From Trogon surrucura (taxonomy: Eukaryota > Chordata > Aves > Trogoniformes > Trogonidae), in the NCBI GenBank assembly GCA_020746105.1, contig CM036629.1, forward strand, positions 10,308,001-10,372,000: DNA of 64,000 nt. The letters are read 5' to 3'. The translations under genes were made by a program, and so were the position numbers. Below the pieces are notes generated by a model. That model had not been told where the DNA came from, searched no databases, and was given only the letters and a program-made list of their open reading frames with translations. This document shows, piece after piece, positions 34,828 through 47,040 of this stretch. Position 1 is the first letter of the stretch. Every line of letters begins with the position of its first letter.

Positions 34828-37097
34828 CTCATAGACAGGAAAATGATATTTATTTTTAAGTGCACAAGGTTTTATATATAACGCTTTCCTACATCTCAGC
34901 TCTGTTACTTCATAGTTTTCCTTTTGATCTGCCTGTATTTTAGGCTCCAGCAGGATTTGCATTTTGAACCATACCCTGTTGCTATACATAGAATACAAAG
35001 CATTTAAATACTTTCCTGCTTTATGGAGATAATTATAAGCTCTATTTTCTGAACAATGAAAGCAAGACCAATCTTAAGCCTTCACATTTCATTTGTAATA
35101 AAGCAGATGTAAAATGAGTTCCAAGGGATTAAATACCCTGGATGTACTTTGAATTGTCCCATTAAACACCTTGTCCCAGAGAGCATTGTAATTACCACAT
35201 CTATTTGATAGTTTCTCATTAATTACAACACCACTAATCCTTAGTACCCTATGCATTTTCTTGTTTTCTTGGAGTTCTCTAAATGAACTAAAAAGTAAAG
35301 AATATAAATATGTAAATAAGATGTACTCTAGGGAGTTATTTGGGTCAAATGTATACTAAGGTTGAAATGGGATTGTAGCTTCACACTGGCCTGGGTGGGT
35401 TGGCTCACCTGAGGATGGACTATGGTAATTTTATGCCTGAGAATTGTTTCTGCCATCTCAGACAATAAGTGACTTGGCACTATGTCTATGCTGCATAAAT
35501 TAGCCATGGATATTTAGCAGTGAACTGGAGGAGGAATCAAATTAGTGATTAGTAATATAGTTTCACATTTCATGTATATACAGACTTTCTAATTTTTATG
35601 AGATCCTGCAGTTCAAATACAAACTGATGCAGATTTAAACACCTTAGAGATGTGATTATTGCCCTTGAAGGCAAATACATAGCTAGCAGGAAATACAACA
35701 TTATTGCATGTAAGATTAAAAAAAAAAAACATTTACTTTTTCCTTACCAAATGGTAACTGTATTTCTTATAATGTGAATATCCTCTTAGACTTGGGACAG
35801 ACATTTGGGTTGAAAATTGAATTAATTTTCCAATCTCAGCTATTTTGTGGCTCTGTGTATGTCTGCTGTTTTAAACTTCTGAGCAGGAAATTGGAAGAGG
35901 ATGCTGAAAACATCTGGATGTTGATCAGTACGAACCACATCATCATTACCTTATATGAAACAATTTACATAAAGTAATTCTCTATGTTCTATAATTAACT
36001 TAAAACGTCCTATAAATACTAAATCAGTAAATCTTAAGGTAGCATAAAAAAGCCTCCACACAAACAAAGCCAAAAGAAACTGGAGAGTTCAGTAGCACTG
36101 TCAGTGGACCCACCAGTCAGGTCTCTGTATTGTAACACCACAGAGAGCACCAGTGCACTCATCCTACCTCCTGGTCTGTCTCTGCTATGCTCCCATCAGT
36201 CCTTCACTCTGGGAGATCATCACGTGCTCACATATGTCCTTGGGTTTCTATTCACGTAGCTTAAACAAAGCCAAGATTTTCTAGTCTCTGTTTGGAAGAC
36301 AGGTACTTAACACAGTAACAACTCTTCTTCGTACTTTTGTTTCACTTTTATTTATGTATAAGGATCAAGGATACTCAGAACTATGCCAGATAGAAATATG
36401 CCAAATTAGGTCATTCACATATTCTTATTTCCTATCATTAATATTCCCTTATGCCTATTAAAAATGCTTCATTTCATCCAATTTAGAGTTGCATTCACCT
36501 TCTTCACAGCTGCATCAATGTGGTAAGACGTAATCATACTTTGTCTGAGCAATAATCTAGATTTCTTTCTCTCTTCTAATTTCCAGTTTATGAATATACG
36601 ATTAGTAGCAAAAGAAGCTACAAACCCCTCTACCTTATAGTGTTAAATTTCACCTCACAGTCCTTGGTATTTGCAGTGCCTTCTAATTTTGTGTCAGATC
36701 CCAGGATCAGTCTGGTGCATACCACTAGTAGCCTCTTTATTTTGGTATTTCCCCTTTCAATATAAATTTTTGTGTCTTTTCATTGCAGTCATCCACAGTA
36801 ACGCATATAGAGTCACCACAAGCAATCTTCCAATGTCAGAACTGCACTTCACAAGTCTGTGAAACTTGGGTCATATATAACCATAGGGCTAATAGAAAAT
36901 TAAAATATAATTCCTCTTTATTCATAGATTTGATGTGACAGGATAAGATTGTGAAAAGAGGTAGTATTTTTTTTTCTTGACCAACTGATACTGATAGAAC
37001 AGGTGAGTTTTGAGGCACGCCATCAAGTGTTGTGTGAAAAGGTATGTGGCTGTGAGAGGCACATACCCAAGCTAAGCGTTTGCCTGTTTCAGAGCCC
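34828..37097. other. AT-rich non-coding stretch, possibly with a conserved element
   Basis: No gene. The part at about 35000-35240 is dense in homeodomain-type cores (ATAATTA, TTAATTA, GTAATTA) plus unbroken short words of the kind common in conserved vertebrate non-coding elements. This is a stylistic impression only. An A-run occurs at 35719-35730. Confidence 0.4.
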
Positions 37098-37694
37098 TGT
37101 AAGGGACTTGCACTGAGACAATTTGCAAGATAACAAAGAATAGGTGATTTATTAAAGCAACAGGTACAAGTTTCAGAGTTGTCGTTGATAAAGTCACTCT
37201 CTGCAATAGCACTAATATATAACAGTAATGCTAGAAAAATACTGTCCTGGATATTTCTCACCAAGAGGTGAAAGCACAGTTCTTACCAAGACGGCGTCCC
37301 TGTCTTGGGTGAAGAAGGAGCACAGACTGTCGACTGCTTCTTCTGTATTTGTTCTCTCCCTCCATCGACATACTCCCTCTGTGCTCCTCATAGACTATCT
37401 CCACCCCCCCACCCCGGGATGACATTTGGCATGATTTGAGTGGAGAGTGAGTGACTATAGTCATATAGGGATATTGAGGCAAAAAAATTCCATTCTGGGC
37501 ATTGTGGCCTTCAGAATTCTGATTTGAAGCAACTTAGCTATTTGTTAGCCTCTGCCTGGCCTTGTTCTTTAGGCAAAACAGGGCTGTCCTGGCACCACAA
37601 GACTCCCTCCTTCGGCTGGTTCTCACTGTGCAGGCCTTGTTGATCTCCATCCACAGTGTCTGCACAACAGATAAGCGGACACCTGCGTTTTGCA
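37098..37694 (-). mobile_element. Candidate solo LTR, minus strand
   Basis: This 597-bp segment has the architecture of a retroviral LTR read on the minus strand. It would start with TGCAAAACGC at 37694 and end with CCCTTACA at 37098 (TG...CA ends). It has a TATATA-like box near 37214-37219 and a poly(A) signal AATAAA at 37148-37153 (minus strand), giving a short R plus U5 of about 90 bases. The bases just outside are AGCCC (37093-37097) and AGCCT (37695-37699), an imperfect 5-bp target duplication as expected for class III (ERVL-like) elements. Middle sequence is moderately GC-rich with a C7 run on the plus strand (about 37404). No internal retroviral gene lies beside it, hence solo. Family name not determined. 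Confidence 0.5.
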
Positions 37695-38687
37695 AGCCTC
37701 AAATCCTGGGGTTAAAATATCATAGCCAAGATACACAACGATGCCATCAATTTTATTCCTATTACATGATTACTCTTCTAATGTATTTTTCGTATATAGA
37801 GTCACTTAACTGGAGTCTGTTAAAAGGCTAACTTTTGTCCTACAGTAATCTTTTCAATTCTGTGAACCCATTCATGGTCGAAAAAGGAGTGTAACTTATT
37901 GATGTAATGTGGTAAAATGATGAAGTTCTTGCTTAGGGTCAAACCTTTCAGCAGATACTATCTCAATTTAGAAAAGAAATGATGCCATTAGTTCTGATAT
38001 CAAGGTAGCTTCCTTGGCTGACTACTAGTGTAAATCATCATGACCTGTATGTTCATCATTTCTGGAGGAGAGGCTTCTAGCAGAGGAGTCTCAAATGCAT
38101 CTAGTAGTGAGTTAGCCTTTCATACTGTCGTTCAGGATGAATGGTTTTCTAAAGTTGCCACAGAGAAGGGATTACACATCTTACTGAACCGTCTCAAAGT
38201 CCACCCTTCACTGTAGAATGAAGTGGTAGACCTCAGTTAGTAAGCATGCTGTGAAATAGAGCAACCTTCAAAATGTTGACGGGAGTTGTAGTGATCACTG
38301 TGAAATGGCACAGATCTTCATCAGCTTTCAGTGGAGGAAATCCTCCTTTTCAGGATATTATATTTCTACTGTCATGCCCAGGTTTCTACAGTTGCAGTGT
38401 TAGTGTTGGGTGCTGTAGTAGGATTTGTCTTTAGGGCATGAATGATCCTAGATTTGTAGTGGCATTGGCTTAGAGCCATGGTAGAATTTTTCTTATGTTG
38501 CAGAAATGAATGTCAGTCTTTCATCGTTGTATTGTAACTTTCTCTAGGGCAGTATTTCTAGCATTGCAATTTTAGATTATAGCTCTTCCTTGGTAAGAGA
38601 TACCTCTGAGGAGGGATTCTCATTATTTTAAGAGCTATGTTATGCCTGCAGAGGAGAATTCCCGAGCCAAACCCATACATTTATTCC
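37695..38687. other. Non-coding stretch, no gene seen
   Basis: Nothing recognised beyond the presumed right-hand target duplication at its start. Confidence 0.5.
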
Positions 38688-38707
38688 TTTTATTTATTTA
38701 TTTTTTT
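38688..38707. repeat. (TTTA)n plus T-run
   Basis: Three to four TTTA-type units followed by seven T. A small simple repeat. Confidence 0.8.
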
Positions 38708-40531
38708 CAAAATAAGAGCTACTTCCTGAGTCACTTTGTCTCACAGTACACTTACATAATACAGCTACCAGCACAAGATTTCTTATCAAAGCACGCGTAC
38801 ACAACCAGTGTGATCAACAGTAATATGTAGTATATGCATGAAAATAATGCATGTATCTGGCCTTCCTGCCTCAGACATTTAATATTCACAATGAATTTAT
38901 CTCTCTTCCCTTTCAGAGACGTGTCATTGCCATATATTCTTACTCTATTAATTACTTCAATCCACTTGATAACTGTGTCACGGGGGGAGACTATGCGAAT
39001 AAATAGGCAGCCAAGATAGAAGAGGGTACATCAACAGACAAACGAGTATCAAAGGTCTCTTCAGTTGTAGCAAGTAGTGCTTTTGGGCTAGCACATCTTG
39101 GCCGTTTTTTCTTGCAGTGCTTGGTGTTCTAGCACTTGAACAGGCCTGAAATATATGACAGCAAAGCAAGATTAGTGAATAGGATAACAAGTAAATACAC
39201 TAATAGAGCACTCATTGTTTTAGTGTACAAAATGCTGTCTGAGATCTAGATGGATCTAGGAACACAACCATCCAGACAGATGTTAATACAGAACAAATTC
39301 TGGTAACTGCAGAGTAGAAATCTCGCATCGACACAGATTTACTGTGTTTGTTTTTAATTTTAGTGAAAAAATGTCTGTTTCTGAATTTTAGCAAAACTCT
39401 CTGTAGAATAGATTTTTCTCTGCATTTGAACATGATATATTTACAGGCTTAATGACTCCTGAGCCCTGAAAAGCCCTAATGTTCTGCATTTATGAGGATG
39501 AAATGAATTCTGCCTGGTTTTTATTCCTGTTTAATTGCTGTTGTCAACTACACTCAACAAAGTTGGGCCTTAAAATAAGGTTTGCTGAAAAAAATCATAG
39601 GATGTTTAAAATATGTACAATTATTGTAGTCTGCTGGTTTCAAACAATTCAATTCATTCTGTTTCAGAGGACAGCTTAATTTGAACCATACCTTCACTCC
39701 CCTAAACAATTCTCTTTCTGGAGTAAGTCAGAGTGTGCTTGGAGAACTGTCTTCCAGTACTGCCTGCAGGTTGTGGATGCTGTAGCCATCTTTGTGAATT
39801 TGTTTATAACCCAGCTTAAGATGAATCAGAAAATGTTATTTATTACAACCTTCGTATGTCACTGCTGACATCCAGAGCACTGATGTCCCAGTGCAGCATT
39901 TTGGAGAAGTCTGATATAACAAGTTATATCACATTTGCCCTGCAGAGATACCTGAGACAGCGTGGGGTGAAGAAGTTGACAAGCTGCAGAAGTATGAATC
40001 AGCCTGCACAGAACCCTGCTGCCGTGGTGAGATTGCTTATGGCACTTATTTGTAGTGACCTAAGATGCTCCTGCCTAATAGGGGGTTACAGAGATTTGTC
40101 TTCTGGGTTTCAGGGTAAACAATAATCCAGGTCTCTGTCAGTCTTCTCTTAAAGAATCCTTAAGATGACAGACCTAGCTGCCTTTGATGTTTTGCAAAAG
40201 CAGGTTTCCGTGGTTGTACAGTGAGAAATTCTTGATTTCTAAGTTATAGACTTGTTTTTCTGTAGCCCTCAGCCTCTTAGCCCCAACTAAAGTGTGTTCA
40301 AGCAAGTTGTTTTGCCCCCAGGAAGTTATGATCTATAAACTGATTAGAGTGATACAGTAACAGTTCATTCACAAACAGATACCTTATATTGTTTTACCCA
40401 GCACAAAAAGCATACAGAGCAGAAGTTTGAAGCCCAAAGGATCTGTATTCTTAGCTATGCCTCAGCCTTTCCCAGACCAGACCTCCCTTTAATCCAGTGA
40501 ACTCCATTTTTGGTTGGATAGACAGCATGTT
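38708..40531. other. Non-coding stretch with a weak exon candidate
   Basis: Mostly AT-rich. At 39946-40026 an 81-nt segment (27 open codons, RYLRQRGVKKL to NPAAV) lies between CCCTGCAG and GTGAGA, which could serve as acceptor and donor. The donor is moderate, the polypyrimidine tract is short and the peptide is not recognised, so I do not call it an exon. Confidence 0.4.
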
Positions 40532-40554
40532 AAAAATAAAATAAAAAATAAAAT
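40532..40554. repeat. A-rich (AAAAT)n simple repeat
   Basis: Irregular AAAATA units (TAAAAATAAAATAAAAAATA). Low-complexity sequence. Confidence 0.8.
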
Positions 40555-42952
40555 TTCAAACTGTGTTAAAAATTTGCCTTAGTAGGCACAGGGAGGCATC
40601 TTCCACTTAGTAAATTTCCCATTGTGGTTCTCTTATATTGCATGTGACAGAGCCTTATCTTTGCTCTGGTTTTGTTTCTTCTTAAATTCATTCATATTTC
40701 AGGCAGTCTAATATATTGAGAACTATTTGATTAAAAAAATAATCAAAGTATAAGGTACTTGTTTTTCATACTTTTGGTGGAAATATTTCCAGATATCCTC
40801 CAAGAGTCTATAGTTCTGCTCAGATGGAGAGGAAAGCACTCGATCTCTCTCTCCCAATGTGATGCCTGGACAACTTCTCTCTCTCTAGTTAAAGAAAATG
40901 AAGCTTGTTTTCAACCATCCTTTACATTTACAGTTTGATGCTGTTGATGGTGTATTAGGGAGAAAATACAATTTCAGGATTGGAACTGAATGCAAAGGAA
41001 TATATATTTTAAAATAGGAGAAGGATTGTCAGCTTCTCACTTTTCTCAGAATCCTCAGAATTTAGAGAGAGAACGATTAATAGTGGTGTGTACTGAAGCA
41101 TTTTGAAAATAGTTTTTGGGAAGGTTAACTGGTGAGATAGCAAAATCTCTATACCAAAGTATGGTAGGAACTATTTAGTATATATTACTCTGTAGTCAAT
41201 AAATCATTATAGTCCTAAAAACTGTAAATGCTTTTGGGCAGATTATAGATAGTCATATATAAATGGAGTCGTAATAAAATTAGTGATTTTTTAAATAGTT
41301 TGACAGTGCAGTGTATAAAGTATTACTTTTTTTTTTCATCTTGTTGAAACACCCTCCCAATGTGTAATAGTCCCAGTAGGTTATTGAATGCCCTTGTTTT
41401 ATAAAAAACAAGGATATGCCTTTTAGTTATTATGCTGCTCCCTCCTCTGACTGACATTTGAGGAATTCTTTTGTGTGGGCTGGGGTGAAGAAGAGCCTTC
41501 CGACTTTACAAGACATCTTTCATGCAGGCAAGGAGAACAGCCTGGCACTGACAATGGGAACTTTCTTATTTAGCCATAATCAGTCCATGAATTTGCCTTT
41601 ATTTTATAGCTTCTGCAATCGTATCCCTTTGTTGCTGATCTGAGGGTAGGTAAAAGTGTTACAGGTCAGTCCTTGGTGTGTCTCTAAGGTAAGCTGAGGG
41701 AACTGTATTCACTTCTGACAAGACAAAATGAAAGCATTTACTAGTATTTTGTTCCCGGGTTTCACTTAGATTAAAAGTGAAAATCAGGTCTGTGGTCTGA
41801 TAGCACATAATGTTGTGTATGAGGCCTTCTGAGAAGATGTAGATTAATTAAAAAACCTGTTTGGAATAAGAAACTTGATATTTTGCTATCAATGCGTATA
41901 GCACTTTCCAGGTTTAGTCATAAGAATGATATAAGAATCCAGATCATGGGTTTATATATTGCTCTTTCGTTATTGTAAGTGTACCATGGTCTTTCTGCTT
42001 TACACCTTGCATTAGGTGCAAAGCTATCAACTTTGTTTCCCGAGAAGGTTCTTTTTCTAAATGATTCTCTGCTTGGAGTACATGGGTAAATTATCAGAAT
42101 GCTGTACAGGAAATTTGGCATCTTACTTTTAAAAACTAATGGGAGCTGCATGGTTAATTTGCAGTGGAGGTTTACCATCTGCTTTAAAAGAGTTCAGCTT
42201 TTGAAATTGAAAATAATTAAAGGTGAAATTTCTTAGCAGATGTGAGAAAGTGAGAACCAGAGAACCATGTATCCTCAAAGCTGCCCAGAAATTTGGTGTT
42301 AGCTTTGTTTGCCTTATAGTTGTTTACTTCAAAGAATAACAAGTTGTTTTGGATGTATGTTAGAGTACAGCTGGTCAGGAAGCCCAGGGCTACCATATTT
42401 CAGGTCAGAAAAAAAGGGACACAGCAGGATACATCGTAGGGCATGTGTTCAAGAAGTGTGCGTTGAAGCATTTTTGATCACAAGCAGGATGTGAAAGTGG
42501 CCCATGCAGCTGCGCCGTTAGACCAAGGTTTTTATCCATCTATTTTGTCCTATAGCTGGCACTACACCAGGGCTGTAAAATGCTAATATAATTTCTACTA
42601 ATAGTAGCTAGAAACATTTATACTACTGTTTTAAGAGCTTCACTTCACCTCGTATGAAAGGGTCCTGCCCCTTCCATTAGAACCTGGTCACAAAAACAGT
42701 CAGTGAGCCATTTGGTGTGGTCAGCAGGGATGAAGGTCGAGGTTTTTTAAGAGTTTCAGTCTTGTGTACAGAATTTCACAAGTGAGCTTAGGCACTTCCT
42801 CCTAAGCAGCATGAATTATCTGGTAACCCCACTGTCAGTAATGTTATACTCAGTGTTGGTTTTAATTTATTCTGCACATATAGGAACCCTCACAATGTTG
42901 GTATAGAATGTAAATGTAGATGTAAATTAAAAAAAAAATGGAGAAGAACCAC
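40555..42952. other. Non-coding stretch, no gene seen
   Basis: No frame over 86 codons and nothing recognised. An A-run of about ten lies at 42929-42938, close to the T-run that follows. Confidence 0.5.
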
Positions 42953-42968
42953 TTTTTTTTTTTTTTTT
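42953..42968. repeat. Poly-T tract
   Basis: Sixteen T in a row, 14 bases after an A-run (42929-42938), so the pair could fold together. Simple repeat. Confidence 0.85.
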
Positions 42969-44551
42969 CCTGAGCAGCTATTTTTTCACAAAAGAATAGG
43001 CCATCTGCTAGAAAAATAATATTCCTGGATTCTAAAAGAATTTCAATGCTCAGTAAAATCTGAACCTTTTCAAGTGAATATATCTTATGCATATCTAAAC
43101 CCAAGTAGCTAAAAAAGCTAGACATCTACTTCCAAAGAAAAAAAATTACACTCATCATAAAATAAAAAAATACTTTGGTAAATGTTTTCAGTATAAACAA
43201 ACACTACAGAAACACAGAGCCATGAGGTTAATAAAACACAGATATTATCTGAATTAATTTCCCACTTTTTATTCATTTAGTTCTGGTCTTCAGTTTGAGG
43301 GTAGCACTGCAAATGCATAGATTTTTCTATTTCCTTTAGACTTCGTCAATTATCCTTGATTTTTTTTGTCTAATTATCTACTAGATTACACTTCATAGCC
43401 GAATTGATGATGAGTACTTAAAACAATGAGTTTATCCACTCTGATCTGTACATTTGGTTTGGTTTCTATGGGCCGTGTACTGACTGCCACCCGTTAGTTA
43501 AAGAATTTTTGTGTCTTTGCTAGTTGCTGCTCACCCTGTTTGTGTTGTAATCTGCCAGCCTCTTCCCCACTCTGCTTTAGATCAAATCAAATGTTTGCCT
43601 GCAGCAGCAGCAATTTGATACTGTCTTTGTGAAACTACTACAGAACTCATTACTCCGAGCAAACTGCTTTGTGTAGTGTGATGTACTGTGTTGGAGTCTA
43701 AAGGGACATGAACCCCAAATGGTGCTTAATACAGAACATAAAATATTTCGAGCCTGATACATTAGTTTTGAAATCCTTACAAAGGTTAGAATTTATCCAA
43801 AAAGAGAAAAAAAATCATTCTGCTCCCATTAAGTCAGTGATTTAATAGAGTTTTCAGTACGATGTGTTTACTCCATGATAATCAATTACCTCCAGCAAAT
43901 TAAAATATAAATTAGGTTGTCTTGGAGAAAAGGAAGCTCTAAATCAGTTAATTCTGGCTGCACATAAATCCAAACTTTATAGTTATAGTTTCCTAATGTC
44001 AGAACCAACACATCATGACAGAAGGATTTTTTTAGCCACTGTGATTCTTAGCTTGTCAACTGTATTAATTTAAATTTTTTTTCAAAATTGTGAGTGTCAA
44101 AATAGGTAACTTTTCTTTATAAAGTTCCTGCATTTCTTCATTGTATGTATGAGCTGTTCATGAATTAGGAATTGTTTGGGCAACAACCAATGTGTTTATT
44201 TCTATTCAGCAAAATACTCACAAAAACTGAGGGTATTTTTGGCTTTTGTTTTCCTAGTGGGCATATATCGAATTGGAAACCTCATTTCTATTCAAAAGTA
44301 GACACGATAATTGTGTTCAGACTAAATGCTACAACTGATAAATAGATGACTAATATTACTGTCCATTGTCCTGACTAATACTGGGTCATACTCTGTAGTG
44401 TAATTTCAAAATACATGGGGGAGAAAAAGGGTGATATATTCAGAATGCTGGGGAGGGGATGCAGTATATACCAGTATCTCAGTTGTATTTTTGTACAGTT
44501 TTCCTGCTAGTGACGGATTACTGAATAACAGAAAACTATATATAAATTATC
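42969..44551. other. Non-coding stretch, no gene seen
   Basis: AT-rich with short chance frames only. Homeodomain-type TAAT cores cluster at 43840-43920. Ends at the CR1 truncation point. Confidence 0.5.
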
Positions 44552-44965
44552 TGGGCCCCTCAGTTCAAGAAAGACAGGGAGCTGCTGGAGAGAGTCCAGC
44601 ACAGGGCAACTAGGATGATTAAGGGAGTGGAGCATCTCCCTTATGAGAAAAGACTGAAGGAGCTGGGGCTCTTTAGTTTGGAGAAGAGGAGGCTGAGGGG
44701 TGACCTCATTAATGTTTACAAATATATCAAGGGTGAGTGTCATGAGAATGGAGCCAGGCTCTTCTCAGTGACAACCACTGATAGGACAAGGGGTAATGGG
44801 CTGAAACTGGAACATAAGAGGTTCCGCTTAAACTCGAGAAGAAACTTCTTCTCAGTGAGGGTGACGGAGCCCTGGAACAGGCTGCCCAGAGAGGTTGTGG
44901 AGTCTCCTTCTCTGGAGACATTCAAGACCTGCCTGGACATGTTCCTGTGTGGCATAGTCTAGGCA
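44552..44965 (+). pseudogene. CR1 ORF2 polymerase, C-terminal fragment
   Basis: An open run of 137 codons encodes the extreme C-terminus of the CR1 ORF2 protein: [16 protein letters not shown] at the start, [20 protein letters not shown] in the middle, and [20 protein letters not shown] near the end, then a native-like stop. The first ATG is at 44615 but is only an internal Met. Both catalytic domains (endonuclease and reverse-transcriptase palm) are absent, so this is a dead fragment without expected function. It aligns residue by residue with the C-terminal part of the frame at 25363-26067, with clear differences (for example [16 protein letters not shown] against [16 protein letters not shown]). 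Confidence 0.93.
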
Positions 44966-45044
44966 TTCCTGCTCTGGCAGGGGGATTGGACTTGATGATC
45001 TTTTGAGGTCCCTTCCAATCCCTAACATTCTATGATTCTATGAT
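44552..45044 (+). mobile_element. CR1 LINE, 5'-truncated, young copy
   Basis: About 490 bp of CR1 on the plus strand. It starts abruptly inside the polymerase gene at the codons for [10 protein letters not shown] and runs through the native stop and 3' UTR. It ends in the 8-bp terminal repeats ATTCTATGATTCTATGAT (about 45027-45044). The frame is unbroken. The last 265 bp or so are about 98% identical by eye (roughly five to six differences) to the minus-strand copy at 54927-55197, so both come from the same recently active subfamily. That subfamily differs from the one at 25.3 and 33.1 kb in its 3' UTR wording (for example AGGCATTCCTGCTCTGGCAG). Confidence 0.95.
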
Positions 45045-46314
45045 CATATTTCAATTTCAAAACAGTATGATAAGGTGGCTTAGATTTGTCTTAGATTGAT
45101 TATTGAAATAAGAAAAAGGCTTACAATTGTTTAGTGATATTTGTGAAGACAGAATATTGTCACTAACTTCCAGTTTCGTAGAAGCAGTGTGAAAGATATA
45201 ATCAGACCTCAACATATAATTATTTTTTTTTAATTGAAAATTAGACTTGAAATGTGTAGAGCATTCTGATGCCTAGAGATTTGAGGTGACTTAAGAGAAA
45301 ACTTGTGTTGGAAATACTTCAAGGATGCGTAATTCCATGTCAATATTGTGGTAAGGAGCATTATCCCCTTCTCTCTCATTGATTTGTCTTTAGGGTAGGA
45401 AGTAAATCCTGTCTACATGGAGGATGGTATTTGGAGTAATATGGCTGTACGTAACCTGTTAGTTGTATGTGAGATCATGAACCCTATGTACTTTTGCTGC
45501 ACTTGTAGCTTTTTAGCCATCTTTCATCTCTTTTTATCTGCAAAAAGGCTAGAAATTCATGCAAGGTATGATACAGGGCAAAGAATAATATTTCTTTCTG
45601 ACATCCAGTACAGCACAAGTGAGTGACTCTTGAAAAGAACTTCAAACATAAAAACCCCACCATCAACCAGGGCTGCTCAGTGAGTAATTCTGTGATAGCT
45701 GGATTCCATATCAGATGAACTAGAGATAGTGTCAATGTAGACACTAATTCAAAAAAAATTAGGAGCTTAGTTTTATGAGGTGTAGTTCCATGGTCTCCAT
45801 TCTAGTTTTTCTGTAGTAATTACCATTTGATACAAATATACAGTTTTAGATCTTTATTCTACCTGACATGAAAAATATTATTTTCATCTTTAAAGATTTC
45901 AGCAGCATTATGTCAAGGCCATGTTGTTAATATAGTGATTGACATCAATATAGACATAGGAATTACTGTGACTATTTCTGCAGAGTTTACAAAATTCTGA
46001 TAATCCTTCATAAGCCTTTTCCCAAAAGTAAAAAAAAGAAGTCTGTTTACCAGCACAAAAAAAAAAAAAATCTAGTGAATTCTGGGAACTAGAATGCTTT
46101 AAACAATTTTCAGGGGAAACCAGGCAAATTTTGTCCCCAAATCCCATAAGAAAATAAGAAATTCTACTTAAGGATTCATAAATCAGTGAACCAGTGGGAT
46201 GTACTTATGTACTTCAGTCCTGATCGGTTGAGAATTTGGTTAGTTTTCTGTATGTGAGTCTTTGCAGATCAGAATCAGAGAGATAAGACTTGGTAATGAA
46301 GCCAGGAGGACTAC
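45045..46314. other. Non-coding stretch, no gene seen
   Basis: AT-rich, with an A-run at about 46058-46071. Chance frames of up to 86 codons only. Confidence 0.5.
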
Positions 46315-46335
46315 ATATATATATATATATATATA
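46315..46335. repeat. (AT)n microsatellite
   Basis: About ten AT dinucleotides without interruption. Likely length-polymorphic. Confidence 0.9.
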
Positions 46336-46779
46336 AGGCACTCAGAGATAAGTTTCCTTATTAAAGGCACAAATAATCATTTAATCTTCTTGAGGTAAAC
46401 CATCTTATCCGTATGTATTAAATGCAATATTTCAACACGTAAGTTAGAGTTACAGTGAAGAAATTTGTAAAAATACAATTAACTTTTTTTCCCCTCCAGT
46501 TTCCTTGCACCTCTGGTGGCTTCTGTCTGTGGTGAAGGGCAGTATTTTCTGTTCCTGTTTCTGCTCAAGAAATACAGAAAATGCTTAAAGAGGAGGGACA
46601 ACTCTCCAGTGGTGTCACGTCAGAAATGGGAAAAAGCGGTTACTTCTTAGAGCTCTGTTTTAGAGTCGCTATATCAGTTACGAGAATTACAGCCAAGACA
46701 GTGGTTTGGAAAGTTAAAAGTAATGAATGGAGATTTTGAAACAGCTGTGACAGAGACATGTGTCTGCTTTGAAGCTACG
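46336..46779. other. Non-coding spacer
   Basis: AT-rich, with a TTTTTTTCCCCTCCAG polypyrimidine stretch near 46485-46499 that resembles an acceptor but frames no recognised exon. Confidence 0.45.
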
Positions 46780-47040
46780 CTGCTTCAGCCCAGCCGTACA
46801 GAGTGACCAGGATGTGCAGGAGGCTCACGGCACTTGCCAGCCCCGGCGGGAGGAGACACCTAATACCATCAGTGGTAATCTGGTAGCAAGAAATGTCCAA
46901 GTGCAGTCAAGTTGGTGCTCAAGTTTGTGCTTCCACGCACCTGGCCTGTCTGGAGGAGCAGCTGAACCCAATTCCCCAGTCACCAGAGACAGAGGCAGCA
47001 CCTGTGGGACTGGGGGATTCAAAGGGAAGGGGTGAGCAGG
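46780..47040. other. Isolated GC-rich patch, unassigned
   Basis: About 260 bp of raised GC in AT-rich surroundings, with a CCCCGGCGGGAGGAG core near 46842. The plus strand is open for 91 codons (46760-47035) and overlaps a 68-codon frame and a minus-strand frame of 65 codons, which is typical of stop-poor GC-rich sequence. I recognise no protein or repeat. A worn LTR fragment or a small CpG-rich regulatory element are the main possibilities. Confidence 0.45.

Noticed and set aside
36836..37264. 142-codon minus-strand frame
   Set aside because: It runs across the left boundary of the candidate LTR into unrelated flank, so it cannot be an ancestral gene.
44727..44955. Minus-strand open frames inside the plus-strand CR1
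   Set aside because: They are antisense shadows of the CR1 polymerase frame. The plus-strand frames opposite the minus-strand CR1 copies at 25.2-25.6, 33.0-33.4 and 55.0-55.3 kb are shadows in the same way.
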